A DNA stretch of 64,000 bases from Ancistrus triradiatus. Its lineage: Eukaryota; Chordata; Actinopteri; Siluriformes; Loricariidae. How positions within the stretch are numbered: the stretch's first letter is position 1; the number at the start of each line of letters is the position of its first letter. Made by a program: the position numbers and the translations under genes. The notes beneath the pieces are model-generated. The model had not been told where the DNA came from and did no database searches. It saw only the letters and a list, made by a program, of their open reading frames with translations. The DNA lies in contig JAJAGP010000280.1 in the NCBI GenBank assembly GCA_025084515.1, forward strand, positions 186,001-250,000, in the 5' to 3' direction. Shown piece by piece: positions 45,601 to 52,855 of this stretch.

Positions 45601-46739
45601 ATAAATGACCCATAAAATGTGGTCTGGTCTTAATAATAAACAAGCAGTTTATTACAACACACTCTGTAGAACTGGAGAAGTTTTCAAGTTTTCAAAAACC
45701 AAACAGTATCCGTTACTGCAGTACTGTAGCCTTATAAATTGGGTAAATATTTGTTGAGAAAACATAGTAACTGAACAATAGATTGGCCAATCAAGGATGC
45801 TTTTGCTTATGTCTCTAAAGCCATTTTTTATACACACTGGCCACGAAAATGGTGAGGTTTACAGATGCTATTCCTACACCTGTAATAGCAGATAAGCTAA
45901 AGGTAATGAGTTTGTTGGTAACACTGCCGCCACGCAGTTTTCACACTAAATAAAGATGTTTGCCTGCTCTCTTGCTATTTTGAATTTTCAGGATACAGTG
46001 GACATTGTTTGCTACTCCCTGTTACAGCAGTATTCGTAATGCTTAAGTACAACCAAAGCAAGTACAGTGGTACCAAATGGAGCAAATTTTTTCCATAAGG
46101 AAAGAAGTAAATTGAATTAATCCATTCCAGACCCCCAGTTGTGTTCACTTCCTTTCATTTAAAAACCAACACAACATCTTTAAAAGTTGCTGCCCAGAGT
46201 CTTGCATGAGCCTGTACCATAACTCTGTTGCTGCTCCCCTCGCAGTGATCGTGGTTCTGTTCTCGGCTCTGAGGAAGCAGCGGCGAAAGGAACCTCTGAT
46301 CATCTCGAAGGAGGACGTGAGGGACAACGTGGTAAGCTACAACGACGAGGGGGGAGGCGAAGAGGACACCCAGGCCTTCGACATTGGGACCCTGCGCCAC
46401 CCCAACGGCATGGACGAGGGCACCAAGCTGAGGCGCGACATCATCCCGGACGTTCTGTTCCCGTACCGCGCACGCTCGCCCGCCAACGGCTGCAGCGACC
46501 TCAGAGACTTCATCAGCACCAGGCTGAAGGAGACGGACTCGGACCCTTCGGCTCCACCTTACGACTCACTAGCTACGTACGCCTACGAGGGCGGCGGCTC
46601 CATCGCTGAGTCCCTGAGCTCCCTGGAGTCGTCGTTGAACGACTGCGACCACGATTACGATTTCCTCAGCAGCTGGGGACCTGAGTTCAAGAAACTAGCC
46701 GATATGTACATGGGAAAGGACACGACATCGACTAGCTAA
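27396..46739 (+). CDS. cdh10: Type II classical cadherin, cadherin-10-like (11 coding exons)
   Basis: Calcium-dependent homophilic cell-adhesion protein of the plasma membrane, linked to actin through catenins. Joining 27396-27602, 34420-34714, 39489-39608, 41417-41584, 41751-41938, 42793-43046, 43548-43684, 43791-43912, 45025-45133, 45268-45519 and 46246-46739 gives 2346 nt, 781 codons plus TAA, with no internal stop and all junctions GT-AG. Visible parts: signal peptide 1-19, prodomain ending RIKR at 46, mature WMW arm, EC1-EC5 with LDRE, DAD and DxNDN calcium motifs, membrane helix about 604-626, juxtamembrane YNDEGGGEED, and the tail motif PPYDSLATYAYEG ending WGPEFKKLADMY. Cadherin-10 is favoured over 6, 9 and 11 by LDYESRR, the short EC5 stretch NPNFT..DNEDNTARILTR and LRRDIIP in the tail; this is recalled family knowledge, not a search. 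Whether it is the a or b teleost duplicate cannot be told. Absence of neighbours fits the known gene-poor setting of CDH10. Confidence 0.93.
27690..28160. promoter_or_regulatory. Candidate conserved non-coding block just after coding exon 1
   Basis: Unique sequence with CGTGCCAGCCTGCCTCCGTT, GACAAATGTGAATTACACAG and CAATTCATCAAGCCGCAATT, interrupted by a CT repeat (27965-27985). Its position directly 3' to the start exon and its composition suggest an intronic regulatory element; unproven. Confidence 0.22.
28840..29190 (+). pseudogene. Tc1/Tc3-like transposase relic
   Basis: Two overlapping + frames encode TRGTLTTQRYVQDIL and, after a frame shift, AGIFQQDMACWLPDLSPIEY then LWDQLGHHLWQPTSVQDLQ: the second catalytic Asp block (QQD) and the third (DLSPIE). 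It is the same family as the reverse-oriented copy at 16040-16560; both end YSFPQ followed by an 'aataaa' terminal region. Confidence 0.82.
29664..29980. mobile_element. Fold-back MITE with long inverted arms
   Basis: The left arm has GGTCCATTTTACCTTACCAG, GCACTTTGTAGTTTTACAAT, AGTCCATCTGTTTCTCTACG and TGTTAGTCTCCTTTGCTCTG. The right arm carries the inverse of each in reverse order (AGAGTAAAGGGGACTAACAA, then ACAACTGGACTAC, AGAACTACAAAGTGCTTCTA, GAAATGGACAATGAG). The arms are about 150 bp with almost no loop. It is the compact relative of the half-element at 10550. Confidence 0.8.
30105..30205 (-). repeat. SINE-like fragment
   Basis: TTTACTCATTTAGCTGTTCT, TATCCAGAGTGACATACAAC, GTGGGTTAAGGGCCTTGCTC, the inverse of the fish SINE whose tail reads 'gataagggcgtctgctaaatg' (compare 33905-34006). 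Confidence 0.6.
30574..31736. mobile_element. Candidate 1.16-kb mobile element with GTGTTAG...CTAACAC ends
   Basis: A GC- and CpG-rich island in AT-rich intron, bounded by GTGTTAGGACC on the left and GGCCCTAACAC on the right (imperfect inverse of each other). Its composition differs sharply from its surroundings. The inner ends TGTTAG...CTAACA would also suit a solo LTR. No matching target duplication was found (ATCAG versus CAATT), and no coding domain. The 185-codon - strand frame (31053-31610) has no recognisable motif. Confidence 0.4.
33905..34006 (+). repeat. SINE-like fragment
   Basis: Reads GTGCAGCAGGTCCCGGGTTG, GTAAGTCACTGTTGATAAGG and GCGTCTGCTAAATGCCTACA. The 'aagggcgtctgctaaatg' tail is a hallmark of a common fish SINE. 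Confidence 0.65.
34420..34714 (+). CDS. cdh10: Cadherin coding exon 2: most of EC1 and start of EC2
   Basis: Exon of 295 nt, starting in phase 0 after CTTCTCCAG and ending in phase 1 at G|GTGAGG. It codes for residues 70-167 plus one base of Gly168. Visible motifs are LSGEGAGTIF, RLDREE (calcium ligand of EC1) and DINDNEPKF, the intact EC1-EC2 calcium linker, followed by SVPEMSDVG. The reading frame runs open past the donor into the intron, so the GT choice rests on the exact continuation into TFV in exon 3. Confidence 0.95.
35520..35800. repeat. Local duplication in the intron after coding exon 2
   Basis: TCTGGGGTTCTGTTCCCCAC at 35525 and TTGGGGTTCTGTTTCCCACC at 35741, each followed by 'cagNtt..a.cc..gcccc' and CTGTCTGTC or TATCTGTCC. 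Two diverged units about 216 bases apart. Confidence 0.5.
37805..37890 (-). repeat. SINE-like fragment
   Basis: TTATTCATTTGGCAGAAGTC and GGGTTAAGGGCCTCGTCAAA are the inverse of the same fish SINE as at 33905. Confidence 0.45.
37960..38420. promoter_or_regulatory. Candidate conserved non-coding block in the intron after coding exon 2
   Basis: Unique sequence with TTCCGCCTTAATCACCTGG, TTTAAAGCATGCATATTCAT and CTGAGATTAATCAGATGATA. ATTA/TAAT-rich unique DNA inside a cadherin intron is a typical enhancer profile. Judged by eye. Confidence 0.25.
38495..38660 (+). repeat. SINE-like fragment
   Basis: GTGGTTGCTGAGCGGTGGGG, CTCCTTGAGCAAGACCCTTA, GCAAGTCACTCTGGATAAAG and GGCATCTGCTAAATGACTAA follow the standard order of the fish SINE. 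Directly followed by the Tc1-like relic at 38664. Confidence 0.7.
38664..39425 (-). pseudogene. Tc1-like transposon relic ending near cadherin exon 3
   Basis: The left end is ACTATATGGACAAATGTATT. The - strand frame 38760-39056 ends with NPTSVSDWTNALLEEWANNS and LNLVESLPRRVKALIAVMG, the C-terminus of a widespread fish Tc1-like transposase; further upstream parts (the 'ccatcagactgccagat' and 'acttggtgatgtaaggt' blocks) are recognisable to about 39420. Stops and shifts break it and its distal terminus is missing. It stops about 65 bases before the exon 3 acceptor. Confidence 0.82.
39489..39608 (+). CDS. cdh10: Cadherin coding exon 3: EC2, first part
   Basis: Exon of 120 nt after CTGTTTCAG, donor ACAG|GTGCGT, phase 1 in and out. 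It encodes TFVIEVNATDADD, containing the DAD calcium motif and an N-A-T glycosylation sequon, then the highly conserved YGNSAKLVYSILQGQPYF and SVEPETG. A Tc1-like transposon relic ends only about 65 bases upstream of the acceptor. Confidence 0.95.
39609..41416 (+). other. Intron after cadherin coding exon 3
   Basis: GTGCGT to GTGCAG, 1.8 kb. About 735 bases of it (40204-40940) are a copy of the TA-flanked MITE family also seen at 701-1552. The remainder is unremarkable non-coding sequence. Confidence 0.85.
40204..40940 (+). mobile_element. Second copy of the 701-1552 MITE family
   Basis: Begins GGTGGTACCTCGGTTGTCAT and ends GAATTCGACGAGTTCCGAGG. Long stretches match the first copy, for example TGTATGAGGCATTATATGCA and GGAGCTGTATTATACAGGAG. 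It lies in the intron after cadherin coding exon 3 in the same orientation as the 701 copy. Confidence 0.75.
41417..41584 (+). CDS. cdh10: Cadherin coding exon 4: EC2, second part, and EC2-EC3 linker
   Basis: Exon of 168 nt after TTTTGTGCAG, donor A|GTGAGA, phase 1 in and out. It encodes IVRIALSNMDRE, VVIQAKDMAGQLGGLSGTT and the linker DVNDSPPRF. The linker is normally DVNDNPPRF in this subgroup; here the last Asn of the DxNDN calcium motif is Ser (AGC codon). The rest of the domain is fully conserved, which argues against a decayed copy. Confidence 0.94.
41751..41938 (+). CDS. cdh10: Cadherin coding exon 5: EC3, first part
   Basis: Exon of 188 nt behind a short 166-nt intron; acceptor CAATTTAG, donor AAAAAG|GTACAG, ends in phase 0. 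It encodes SYHLSTYESAEIGSTVGRIK, then NDGDDGENAELKY, where the usual DAD calcium motif reads DGD (both aspartates kept), then RIVDGDG and TQEGIIVVKK. The RIVDGDG and TQEGI stretches are typical of type II EC3. Confidence 0.94.
41939..42792 (+). other. Intron after cadherin coding exon 5
   Basis: GTACAG to TTGAAG, 854 bases, AT-rich. A short piece near 42080-42135 resembles the end of the 701-1552 MITE family (TGGAACCTCGGAATTCAAAC, then GGTTCCAGAAGGC). Nothing else is recognised. Confidence 0.8.
42793..43046 (+). CDS. cdh10: Cadherin coding exon 6: end of EC3 and start of EC4
   Basis: Exon of 254 nt; acceptor TTGAAG at 42792, donor CA|GTAAGG, ends in phase 2. The acceptor is poor in pyrimidines close to the AG but gives exact frame continuity from VVKK to KLDYESRR. 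It encodes the conserved LGPFSD, the EC3-EC4 linker DVDEPPVFSR and the EC4 motif AWDPDA. LDYESRR is one of the strings that favours cadherin-10. Confidence 0.93.
43047..43547 (+). other. Intron after cadherin coding exon 6
   Basis: GTAAGG to CCCCGCAG, 501 bases. The open frame that runs from the exon past the donor to about 43294 has no cadherin features, while removing the intron joins DYPVQ to FTIDEHTD exactly. No repeat is recognised. Confidence 0.85.
43548..43684 (+). CDS. cdh10: Cadherin coding exon 7: EC4, second part
   Basis: Exon of 137 nt after CAACCCCGCAG, donor AATAA|GTGAGT, entering in phase 2 and leaving in phase 1. It encodes FTIDEHTDPDRLFRIDPRNG, SLDREVSKWHNIS and LASEI, continuing to NNPRQ in the next exon. 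It holds the EC4 LDRE calcium ligand and an N-I-S sequon. Confidence 0.94.
43791..43912 (+). CDS. cdh10: Cadherin coding exon 8: EC4-EC5 linker and start of EC5
   Basis: Exon of 122 nt following a 106-nt intron, the shortest in the gene; acceptor CCCCTTCAG, donor GGCCAG|GTATTT, ends in phase 0. It encodes NPRQRSRVPVLIKVLDVNDN with an intact DxNDN calcium linker, APEFAMFYETFVCENVKAGQ, and the first conserved cysteine of EC5. Confidence 0.95.
44045..44190. repeat. Repeat copy shared with the intron after coding exon 10
   Basis: GCCACGCAGTTGGTTTCACA, TGTTTGCCTGCTCTCTTTCT and GTGGATATTGTTTGCTACTC match 45925-46065 in order and orientation. No terminal repeats were identified. About 80% identity by eye. 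Confidence 0.65.
44340..44890. repeat. Minisatellite-like block of 'gccacacctcc' units
   Basis: About ten degenerate units of roughly 45-65 bases, each with a version of GGTACAAAGCCACACCTCCT followed by 'tttaatgtgattgg'. Examples begin near 44369, 44436, 44501, 44561, 44699, 44767 and 44827. Confidence 0.75.
45025..45133 (+). CDS. cdh10: Cadherin coding exon 9: EC5, first part
   Basis: Exon of 109 nt after TTTCCCTCTTTAG, donor GAAG|GTAAGT, ends in phase 1. It encodes LIQTISAIDTDEPLVGHKF, FSLSASNPNFTIYDNE, with an N-F-T sequon. Cadherin-6 carries about three more residues here; the short form matches cadherin-10, which helps identify the paralogue. Confidence 0.93.
45268..45519 (+). CDS. cdh10: Cadherin coding exon 10: end of EC5 and most of the membrane helix
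   Basis: Exon of 252 nt after TTGGCCCCTAG, donor CTCA|GTACGT, phase 1 in and out. It encodes DNTARILTRRSGFSRQEMST, YYLPVVISDSDYPIQSS, the membrane-proximal cysteines RVCGCDSTGNLRSC, and the start of the helix ALVAILLCIVILL, completed in the next exon. The cysteine pattern is that of classical type II cadherins. Confidence 0.95.
45520..46245 (+). other. Intron after cadherin coding exon 10
   Basis: GTACGT to CCTCGCAG, 726 bases. It contains a second copy of the ~145-base repeat (45925-46065) followed directly by an end fragment of the 701-1552 MITE family (46065-46140). Confidence 0.85.
45925..46065. repeat. Repeat copy shared with the intron after coding exon 8
   Basis: GCCACGCAGTTTTCACACTA, TGTTTGCCTGCTCTCTTGCT and GTGGACATTGTTTGCTACTC. 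Immediately followed by a MITE-end fragment (AGTGGTACCAAATGGAGCAA). Confidence 0.65.
46246..46739 (+). CDS. cdh10: Cadherin coding exon 11: end of membrane helix and cytoplasmic tail
   Basis: Terminal coding exon (494 nt including TAA at 46737-46739) after CCCCTCGCAG. It completes the helix (IVVLFSAL), followed by the stop-transfer stretch RKQRRKEPLI. The juxtamembrane segment SKEDVRDNVVSYNDEGGGEE is the p120-catenin-binding region. The distal part PPYDSLATYAYEG, ESLSSLESS and SSWGPEFKKLADMY is the beta-catenin-binding region with its phosphorylatable serines. The last residues MGKDTTSTS differ from the usual Gly/Asp/Ser-rich ending. Third codon positions are strongly G/C here, as expected for a constrained exon. 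Confidence 0.96.
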
Positions 46740-47130
46740 AGAATCCAGTGCCGATTTGCGTGTACGCACGTTCCGGATGGATTTACTGTCGCTCATTTTC
46801 TACGGACACTGATTTTTTTGCTATATGATGGATTTTTTCCGTTGTCGGTCTCGTTGCAGTTTGTTGTGCTGATGAGAAGAGTGGTCCGTGATCTTGTCGT
46901 GTTCACTAGCAAAAAAAAACGAAACAAAAAAACAAACGAACGGATTAAGAAACCACAAATATGACTTCAAATCCTTGCGCAGAAGGTTCATTTGCCAAAC
47001 TGTGGATATCCTGAAAACTCTGCAGTAACACCACAAACACACGCCGGCTCGTTTCTGAATGTTGTTGCCGTGTTTTATATCCATATTTTTTATGAATATA
47101 TTTTAATAAAAAATACAAATGCATCGTTGG
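46740..47130 (+). terminator. cdh10: Cadherin 3' untranslated region with polyadenylation signal
   Basis: After the stop codon, AT-richer non-coding sequence leads to a canonical AATAAA at 47105-47110, about 370 bases downstream. Cleavage is expected 10-30 bases later. Longer 3' ends are possible, since neural genes often use distal sites, but no other strong signal was chosen from sequence alone. Confidence 0.55.
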
Positions 47131-48500
47131 CTTCCATTTCGTATTTCGTCCAAAATGCATATTCTCATTCCGTTAGTGTTTCTCCAAGCTCGGGCCTCTG
47201 TTGACTTGCCTGCTATGAGTACGTTATACAATATTTATTAGCACGAGGGAATACAAGAAATCAATTCATTACCCCAGAAACATGCTTCAAAAGAAAGGGA
47301 GATAAAATCAAGACATGGCTACAGTCTGAAACAAATAAAAAAAAGAAAGTAGAGAACCAAGCACCAGCGGAATGGTAAAACCAATGCCTAGAGCAGCATG
47401 AAGACCCCATTAAGAAAAGAGACAAAAAGACACAAACCTTATTAATACTGCTCCCAGTTTCATGATCTCAAAACTCAAACATTTCTAATTCACCCCAGGT
47501 CATTTGGTTTTGTGTGAAGTACTTTTGTTATAACTATAATTTGTCAAAAATTGGTCATGCTAGAACTATTTGGTGGCTCTAAACACTAGTCCTGAAACAT
47601 TTGCTGGAATTTCACAACATCACTCCAACCTAAATTATATAACTTTTTTTTTTATATCCCCAAGACATGGAGTTATCATTCATAATACATTTCATTCAAC
47701 AGGCATCCAGGCATCCAGAAGGACAGGGGTTTCTGAGATCCTGGGTTGGCTTGCAACCAATAAACTTCTCGACATAAACTCCGTTTTGGCTCATTGAATC
47801 TCAGGCTTATCCATTTTTCCCAAGGAATTTTAGCTGAACAGATGTTTACAAAGTAAACAAAACAATTGAGTATCGTCATTAAGTCTCCTTGGCTATGAAA
47901 TGCGACCACTGAGCACTACAATGTTCCTATTCTCACATTTTAAGGATTTGCACAACCTCTGAAAGGAGCCATATTAAATATTCTAAATTTCATAAGCCAT
48001 TTGCAATCAGTTCTGTTTGGACATGCCAGATTTTGTGGTTGCCAACTTGTTTAGAAATGCGTGCATTAATTGTGCAGAAATATCTCATGATTACTTTGGT
48101 GCAGAGGATGTGTTGCACCGTGTAATATGACCAGGGGTGCCAACCCTATTGCGTAAGACTCCATGACGGGGTAAAAGCCAAATCCAAACAGGATTAGCTG
48201 TTAAAAAAGGGGAGGGGGTGAATATATTCCTATTTATCCATTTGTTGACTTGGGCACCCTTTGACAAATCACATGGTGTCCACATTGTAATATTTTTCCT
48301 TGGAGGGGTTGGACAGGTTCATTTAGATTTTTTGGAATAACGATATATGACTACACCAATATTTAGAGAATACAGTTGGAAGCAATGAGAGTTTGGTCAT
48401 GGAAATTGCAGGTTGTTCTGTCTTCTTAATGATGCGTGACTCAGAAGTGAGACGGGAGCGTTGCTAATACGCTTTTGGAGCTTATACAAGTTTGAGACTT
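47131..48500. other. Downstream flank, no gene recognised
   Basis: AT-rich intergenic DNA after the cadherin 3' end. A small candidate hAT-type MITE is at 48132-48263: it starts CAGGGGTGCCAACCC and ends TTGGGCACCCTTTG. No clear 8-bp duplication, so this is weak. Confidence 0.4.
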
Positions 48501-48990
48501 CCGCGCTATTAATAAACGAGTCTAAATTACCCCAGGCTGGCACTTAACTTCCCTCTACGGGGTCGACCTGCGCGGGTATGACTGCAATCGATAGAATTTG
48601 GCTGAAAATTGAAAGAGAGCGCTGAGCTCTCCGCACCAACATTAACGCCCCGTCATAATGATCGACGACGACGGCCGCGATGATCCAACCCGTGCGCCGC
48701 GTAGCACAAAGCTGAGGGCCGCGTGGAGCTCTCCTCGGCTGCGTCTGACAGCATTGCATCTCTGAACCATGCCTTAATTACAGCTGCGTGGGACGGGTTG
48801 AAATGATTTGCTCCGAAATCTGCCGCGCTAATGATGCTGTTAACAACATCGCGCGTCAGTCATGAAGGGTCCTTTGCAGCGATACGCCCCCAGGAAAACT
48901 CGCTAATTATGACTCGCGATTTAGGAAAGAGCCCTCTGGAATAAGTGTTGCATGATTTTATAAACCAGCTCTGGTCAATGGCACCGCGAC
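48500..48990. promoter_or_regulatory. Candidate conserved non-coding block 3' of the cadherin gene
   Basis: Unique GC-balanced sequence with ACCATGCCTTAATTACAGCT, CGCGCTAATGATGCTGTTAA and CTCGCTAATTATGACTCGCG; several TAATTA cores within 300 bases. The clearest enhancer-like block in the downstream flank, but without comparative proof. Confidence 0.3.
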
Positions 48991-50630
48991 AAGTACGCTA
49001 CGTGGCCAAAATAGTTATTTTAGCCACACTTGCTGCTCCCAGGCTCATAACAGGAAGCAGTGGTGGTAGAGTGAGGTGTAGTGAATGCCTCAGCGACTCT
49101 CAGTAGGGCACTCTCATAGGTTTCAAACTCCAGCAGAACTAAAGCCAGGTGACTAACAGTAATTAGCAAAGACAAATGCTAACATTTAGCTACATCACCA
49201 TCACCTTAGCATGGTTTCTAACTGGATAGCTAAACTTTTTGCAGATATTAGCTACAATAAGAAGACAGTGTTGTGTTTGTGTAAATTAGGCTCAGATCTT
49301 AGTTACCTCAGCAACACGTTGGCTAGATAGCTAACTTAATTTAATTAAAAGGAACATAGATAGATAGATAGATAGATAGATAGATGTTTATTGATTCTGA
49401 GAGAAACTAGAGATATTAGAGGACACTAGCTAGCTAACATCATCAAACACCCCTAGCTAACATCCGTTAACCTACAGTTAATTCATCTAAGTACTTAAAA
49501 CACAAATATATGAAGACAGCAGTAATTATGTGAATGTTAGTTCAGTTCCTCATTTTAAAAAAAACACTTCAAATGCTAACATTTAGCTACCTCACAAACA
49601 CTTTAGCATGGTTTCTAACTGCATGGCCAACGTTTTGAGGGCAGGTGCAGCACCCTGGCTTTAAGTTACATTATACTGATCTAATCCACCATGCTCTACA
49701 AAGGTTAACTTTAACAGAAATGTTATAAATGAAAGTCTATACCTTATCAATTCTTTCATCTTTAGAATAATACTCTGCTGACTCTGTGGTTTGAGCTTGG
49801 ATTGGCTTCGTTTCTGTGTCACTTTGCATACAGTTTCCTCACAAAGTAAATGGAAGGCTGATAAATATTTCATGACTCGGTGCATTCGCACTCACACGTG
49901 TGAGATTAATGATTGAATATCCGTTCATCGTGGGCCAGGGGTAAGAGGTTTAGAATGTCATGGAGATAGGTGACCCCATATGACACATAAAATTCAACAT
50001 GAATTTAAATAGATTTACTTCTAATCATGTAATGTATATTACTAGCCTCACATTATAATGCATACATAATGTCACCACTAGGGCAGTAGATGCTGTGCTG
50101 GCTTCTTCTGTTGAAGGGAACTAAACACACTTTTCAAGCTAGCTCTGCACTGCCTCCTCTGACCAGAGAGGGCAGCCGAAGACTGTAGTGCAAGTTGGCT
50201 TGTCATGATGTGGAAAATACATTTCCCAGAATGCTTTGTGGACTAATCAGGCACCAACTACTTCCACCCGTAGGGCAGTGTATCAAAGAGAGTGGACAAT
50301 GCTGTTGTTCACTGCTGAATATGTTCTTCATTTTAAACTATTCTGAAGTCGAGGGAAAAAATTTAGTTGCAACTATGAAAAGGAACATGTAACACCTTTT
50401 GGAGTTTGGAAGTTTGTGGTGGCCGTTTTAGGCATCTCATGCTTGCTGAACAACATTTTGGGTTTCTCATTGTTAACAGACGCCATTTTGGAAGTTTCTT
50501 TTCCCACCATTTTCCTGTCTCTATTTTTCAAACAGCTCCTTCTCTATTTTCAAACAGTAATTCTCAAACAGAAGCTAATTCACTAAGCTAATTCTATGGC
50601 CCTTTAAGTTAAAGGCTCCCTGCCTAGGGA
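48991..50630. other. Intergenic with small repeats, no gene recognised
   Basis: A GATA microsatellite (49357-49384), probably the tail of a retrotransposon because it continues 'tgtttattgatt', lies between two copies of a ~60-base phrase: AAATGCTAACATTTAGCTAC with 'agcatggtttctaactg' at about 49174 and 49571. No coding frame is convincing. Confidence 0.5.
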
Positions 50631-50691
50631 TGTAGGATGTAGATTTGCATCAACGCTCATTTTTCAATCGTTTTTTGAAAATGCAATACTT

Positions 50692-50870
50692 GTCAGCTCA
50701 GAATCTTTAACAATTAGGGGGTATGATGCCATCTAGTGGACGAAAAATGCATTACACAAGGAGCCCTAATCCCTTTATTTAAAAGCCTATGTGATATATT
50801 TCTGATCCACCAGATGGCACCATTTACCTAAAATATTTCCAGATTTGAGCTGACAAACGTTAGGTGGATA
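50692..50870. mobile_element. Small fold-back MITE, copy 1
   Basis: Left arm TTGTCAGCTCAGAATCTTTA then ATGCCATCTAGTGGAC; right arm the inverse, TCCACCAGATGGCACC then AGATTTGAGCTGACAAACGT. The arms span about 50 bases each. Confidence 0.65.
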
Positions 50871-51039
50871 GGCACCACCTCTCCATCCTTGGCCGCTGTG
50901 TCAGTGGGGGGCGCTGTCTGCTCGGTGGTACAGTGTCCTGATGACTCCTAGTTTGTGCTCCAGTGGATGATGAGTCAAACCTTAAGCACTGATCCGTTAT
51001 GTGTTTGGCTAACGGTAAAATCGACCTTCAGTCGTCCCC

Positions 51040-51310
51040 CATCTCCAATCACAACCTCACAATCCAAGAAGGCTAAACCTGCCGTTCTTCACATCCCCCT
51101 TCACATTCCTCCCTGTGGCCACTGCCATTAATGCCCATTGACTATCTGCATATTAAAACTGATCACCAGTCCCATTGTTATGCAAAGGTGCTGTATATAA
51201 GATTGGGAAGTTTTCCAACTAGCTGAGACTGAAGAAGCCACTTAGATGAGTGACAAAACATTTCTCCGACAAAACCTATGTCCAGATGAACAGATTCAAC
51301 TTCTGTGATT
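51040..51310. repeat. Retroelement-derived repeat (Penelope-like tail suspected)
   Basis: Contains GCATATTAAAACTGATCACC, GAGACTGAAGAAGCCACTTA, GATGAGTGACAAAACATTTC and CCTATGTCCAGATGAACAGA. The order 'actgaagaagccacttggatgagtg.gaaacgt' is common in fish repeats that I associate with Penelope-like elements; the assignment is from memory. Confidence 0.4.
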
Positions 51311-52671
51311 ATTGAGCATGCATTAAGACATACTGATTGTTTAGTTGTAATTTTTATAAATATCGCAGTTCATTTGTATATCTCTATTTTTTAACAATTT
51401 ATCAATCAGAGATTAAACATAATTACGGAATCATCAAAATTATTCCTCTATGGCCCTTTTACCGTGATTATGGTCATTTCTCTCTGAAATTGCACCCCAG
51501 CGCCCTATATGGGGGATGAAATTATGGGATTCTGTTACCTACATAGTGAGTTTCGTGTCCTTTAAAAAAATAATAATAATAAAACCCCGAAAAATCAGCG
51601 TCTATTTCAATCAACATTTAGTGGAAACGAAGTGCACTACCGAGGGAGCATAATCCCATTATCTCACCCCCTACGTAGCGCACTTGTATAGGGAGTATTT
51701 GTTATAATTGACATTTAATGGAAAGGGCCATAAAAAACGGTTTGTATTGTTTTAATGAAAATGGGGATTCGAAAGCAGTAGTTTGTACTGTTTTACTGAA
51801 AAGGGGCGAGTCAGTAAAACAACATAAATGTCATGTTTGTAAATTTCGCAGTTCATTTCTTTAGCTCTGTTTTTTTTACACTACACCTTTTTTTCCCAAT
51901 GTATCACTCAGACACGAAACAGAATCACTGAATCATCCCGTTCGGTAAAATAAGCGAAATTATTCCTCGATGGCCCGTTACCTTAAATGTTATTTGTCTC
52001 AACTGTTCTACCCCAGAGCCCTACACAGTGCGTGAAATAATGGGGATTATGCTCCCTACATAGTAAGCTTCGGGTAGTTTTTCAAAAAACGACCGAAAGA
52101 TGAGCGTTGATGCCAATCAACATCGAATAAACAAGAAGTGCACTACTGAGGGAGCATAATCCCAGTATCTCACCCCCTATGTAGCTCGCTTGGATAGGGA
52201 GTATTGATTATAATTGACATTTAATGGAAAGGGCCGTAAAGAAACGGTTAATACTGTCTTACTGAAAATGGGGATTCGAAAGCAGTAGTTTGTAGTGTTA
52301 CTGAAAAGGGACGATTCAGTAAAACAACATAAAGCTGTAATGTTTGTAAATATCGTTGTTCATTTGTATAGCTCTGTTTTCAACACTAAACCTCATTCCA
52401 ATTTATCAGTCAGAGACGAAACAGAATCACTGAATCATTATGTTCAGTATATTCATCGAAAATATTCCTTTGTCATTTCTCGTACATATTCTACCCCAGC
52501 TCCCTGCTTATCGGGTGAAATAACATTATCGTGCTCCTTCAGTGTCCCCTTCATGTGAACTAGATGTTGATTTGCATCGACGCTCATTTTTCGGGGTTTC
52601 TTGTTTGTTTGGTTTTTTGGAGGATGGGGGGGGGGTGTTTTGTTTTGTTTTTGTTTTTTTCATCTAGTGTT

Positions 52672-52855
52672 TGTCAGCTCAAAATCTGCAAAATTAGGCG
52701 ACATGCTGCCATCTGGTGGACACAAAACTGCCTTACACAACGAACATGATGCATAATATAGCATAAGATAATTTACTAACCTAACTTGCCTGTTATACAA
52801 TTTTTGTCCACCAGATGTCACAATGTATCCGAATACAGATTTCAAGCTGACAAAA
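52672..52855. mobile_element. Small fold-back MITE, copy 2
   Basis: Left arm TTTGTCAGCTCAAAATCTGC then GCTGCCATCTGGTGGACA; right arm TGTCCACCAGATGTCAC then AGATTTCAAGCTGACAAAAG. The surrounding 'gatttgcatc.acgctcatttttc' is shared with copy 1, so element and host sequence were copied together. Confidence 0.7.

Noticed and set aside
27396..46739. Identification as cadherin-11 or cadherin-6
   Set aside because: Considered first because the EC and tail motifs are alike. Cadherin-11 differs in the mature start (GWVW) and in the tail, and cadherin-6 has a longer EC5 stretch and lacks LDYESRR; cadherin-10 fits better.
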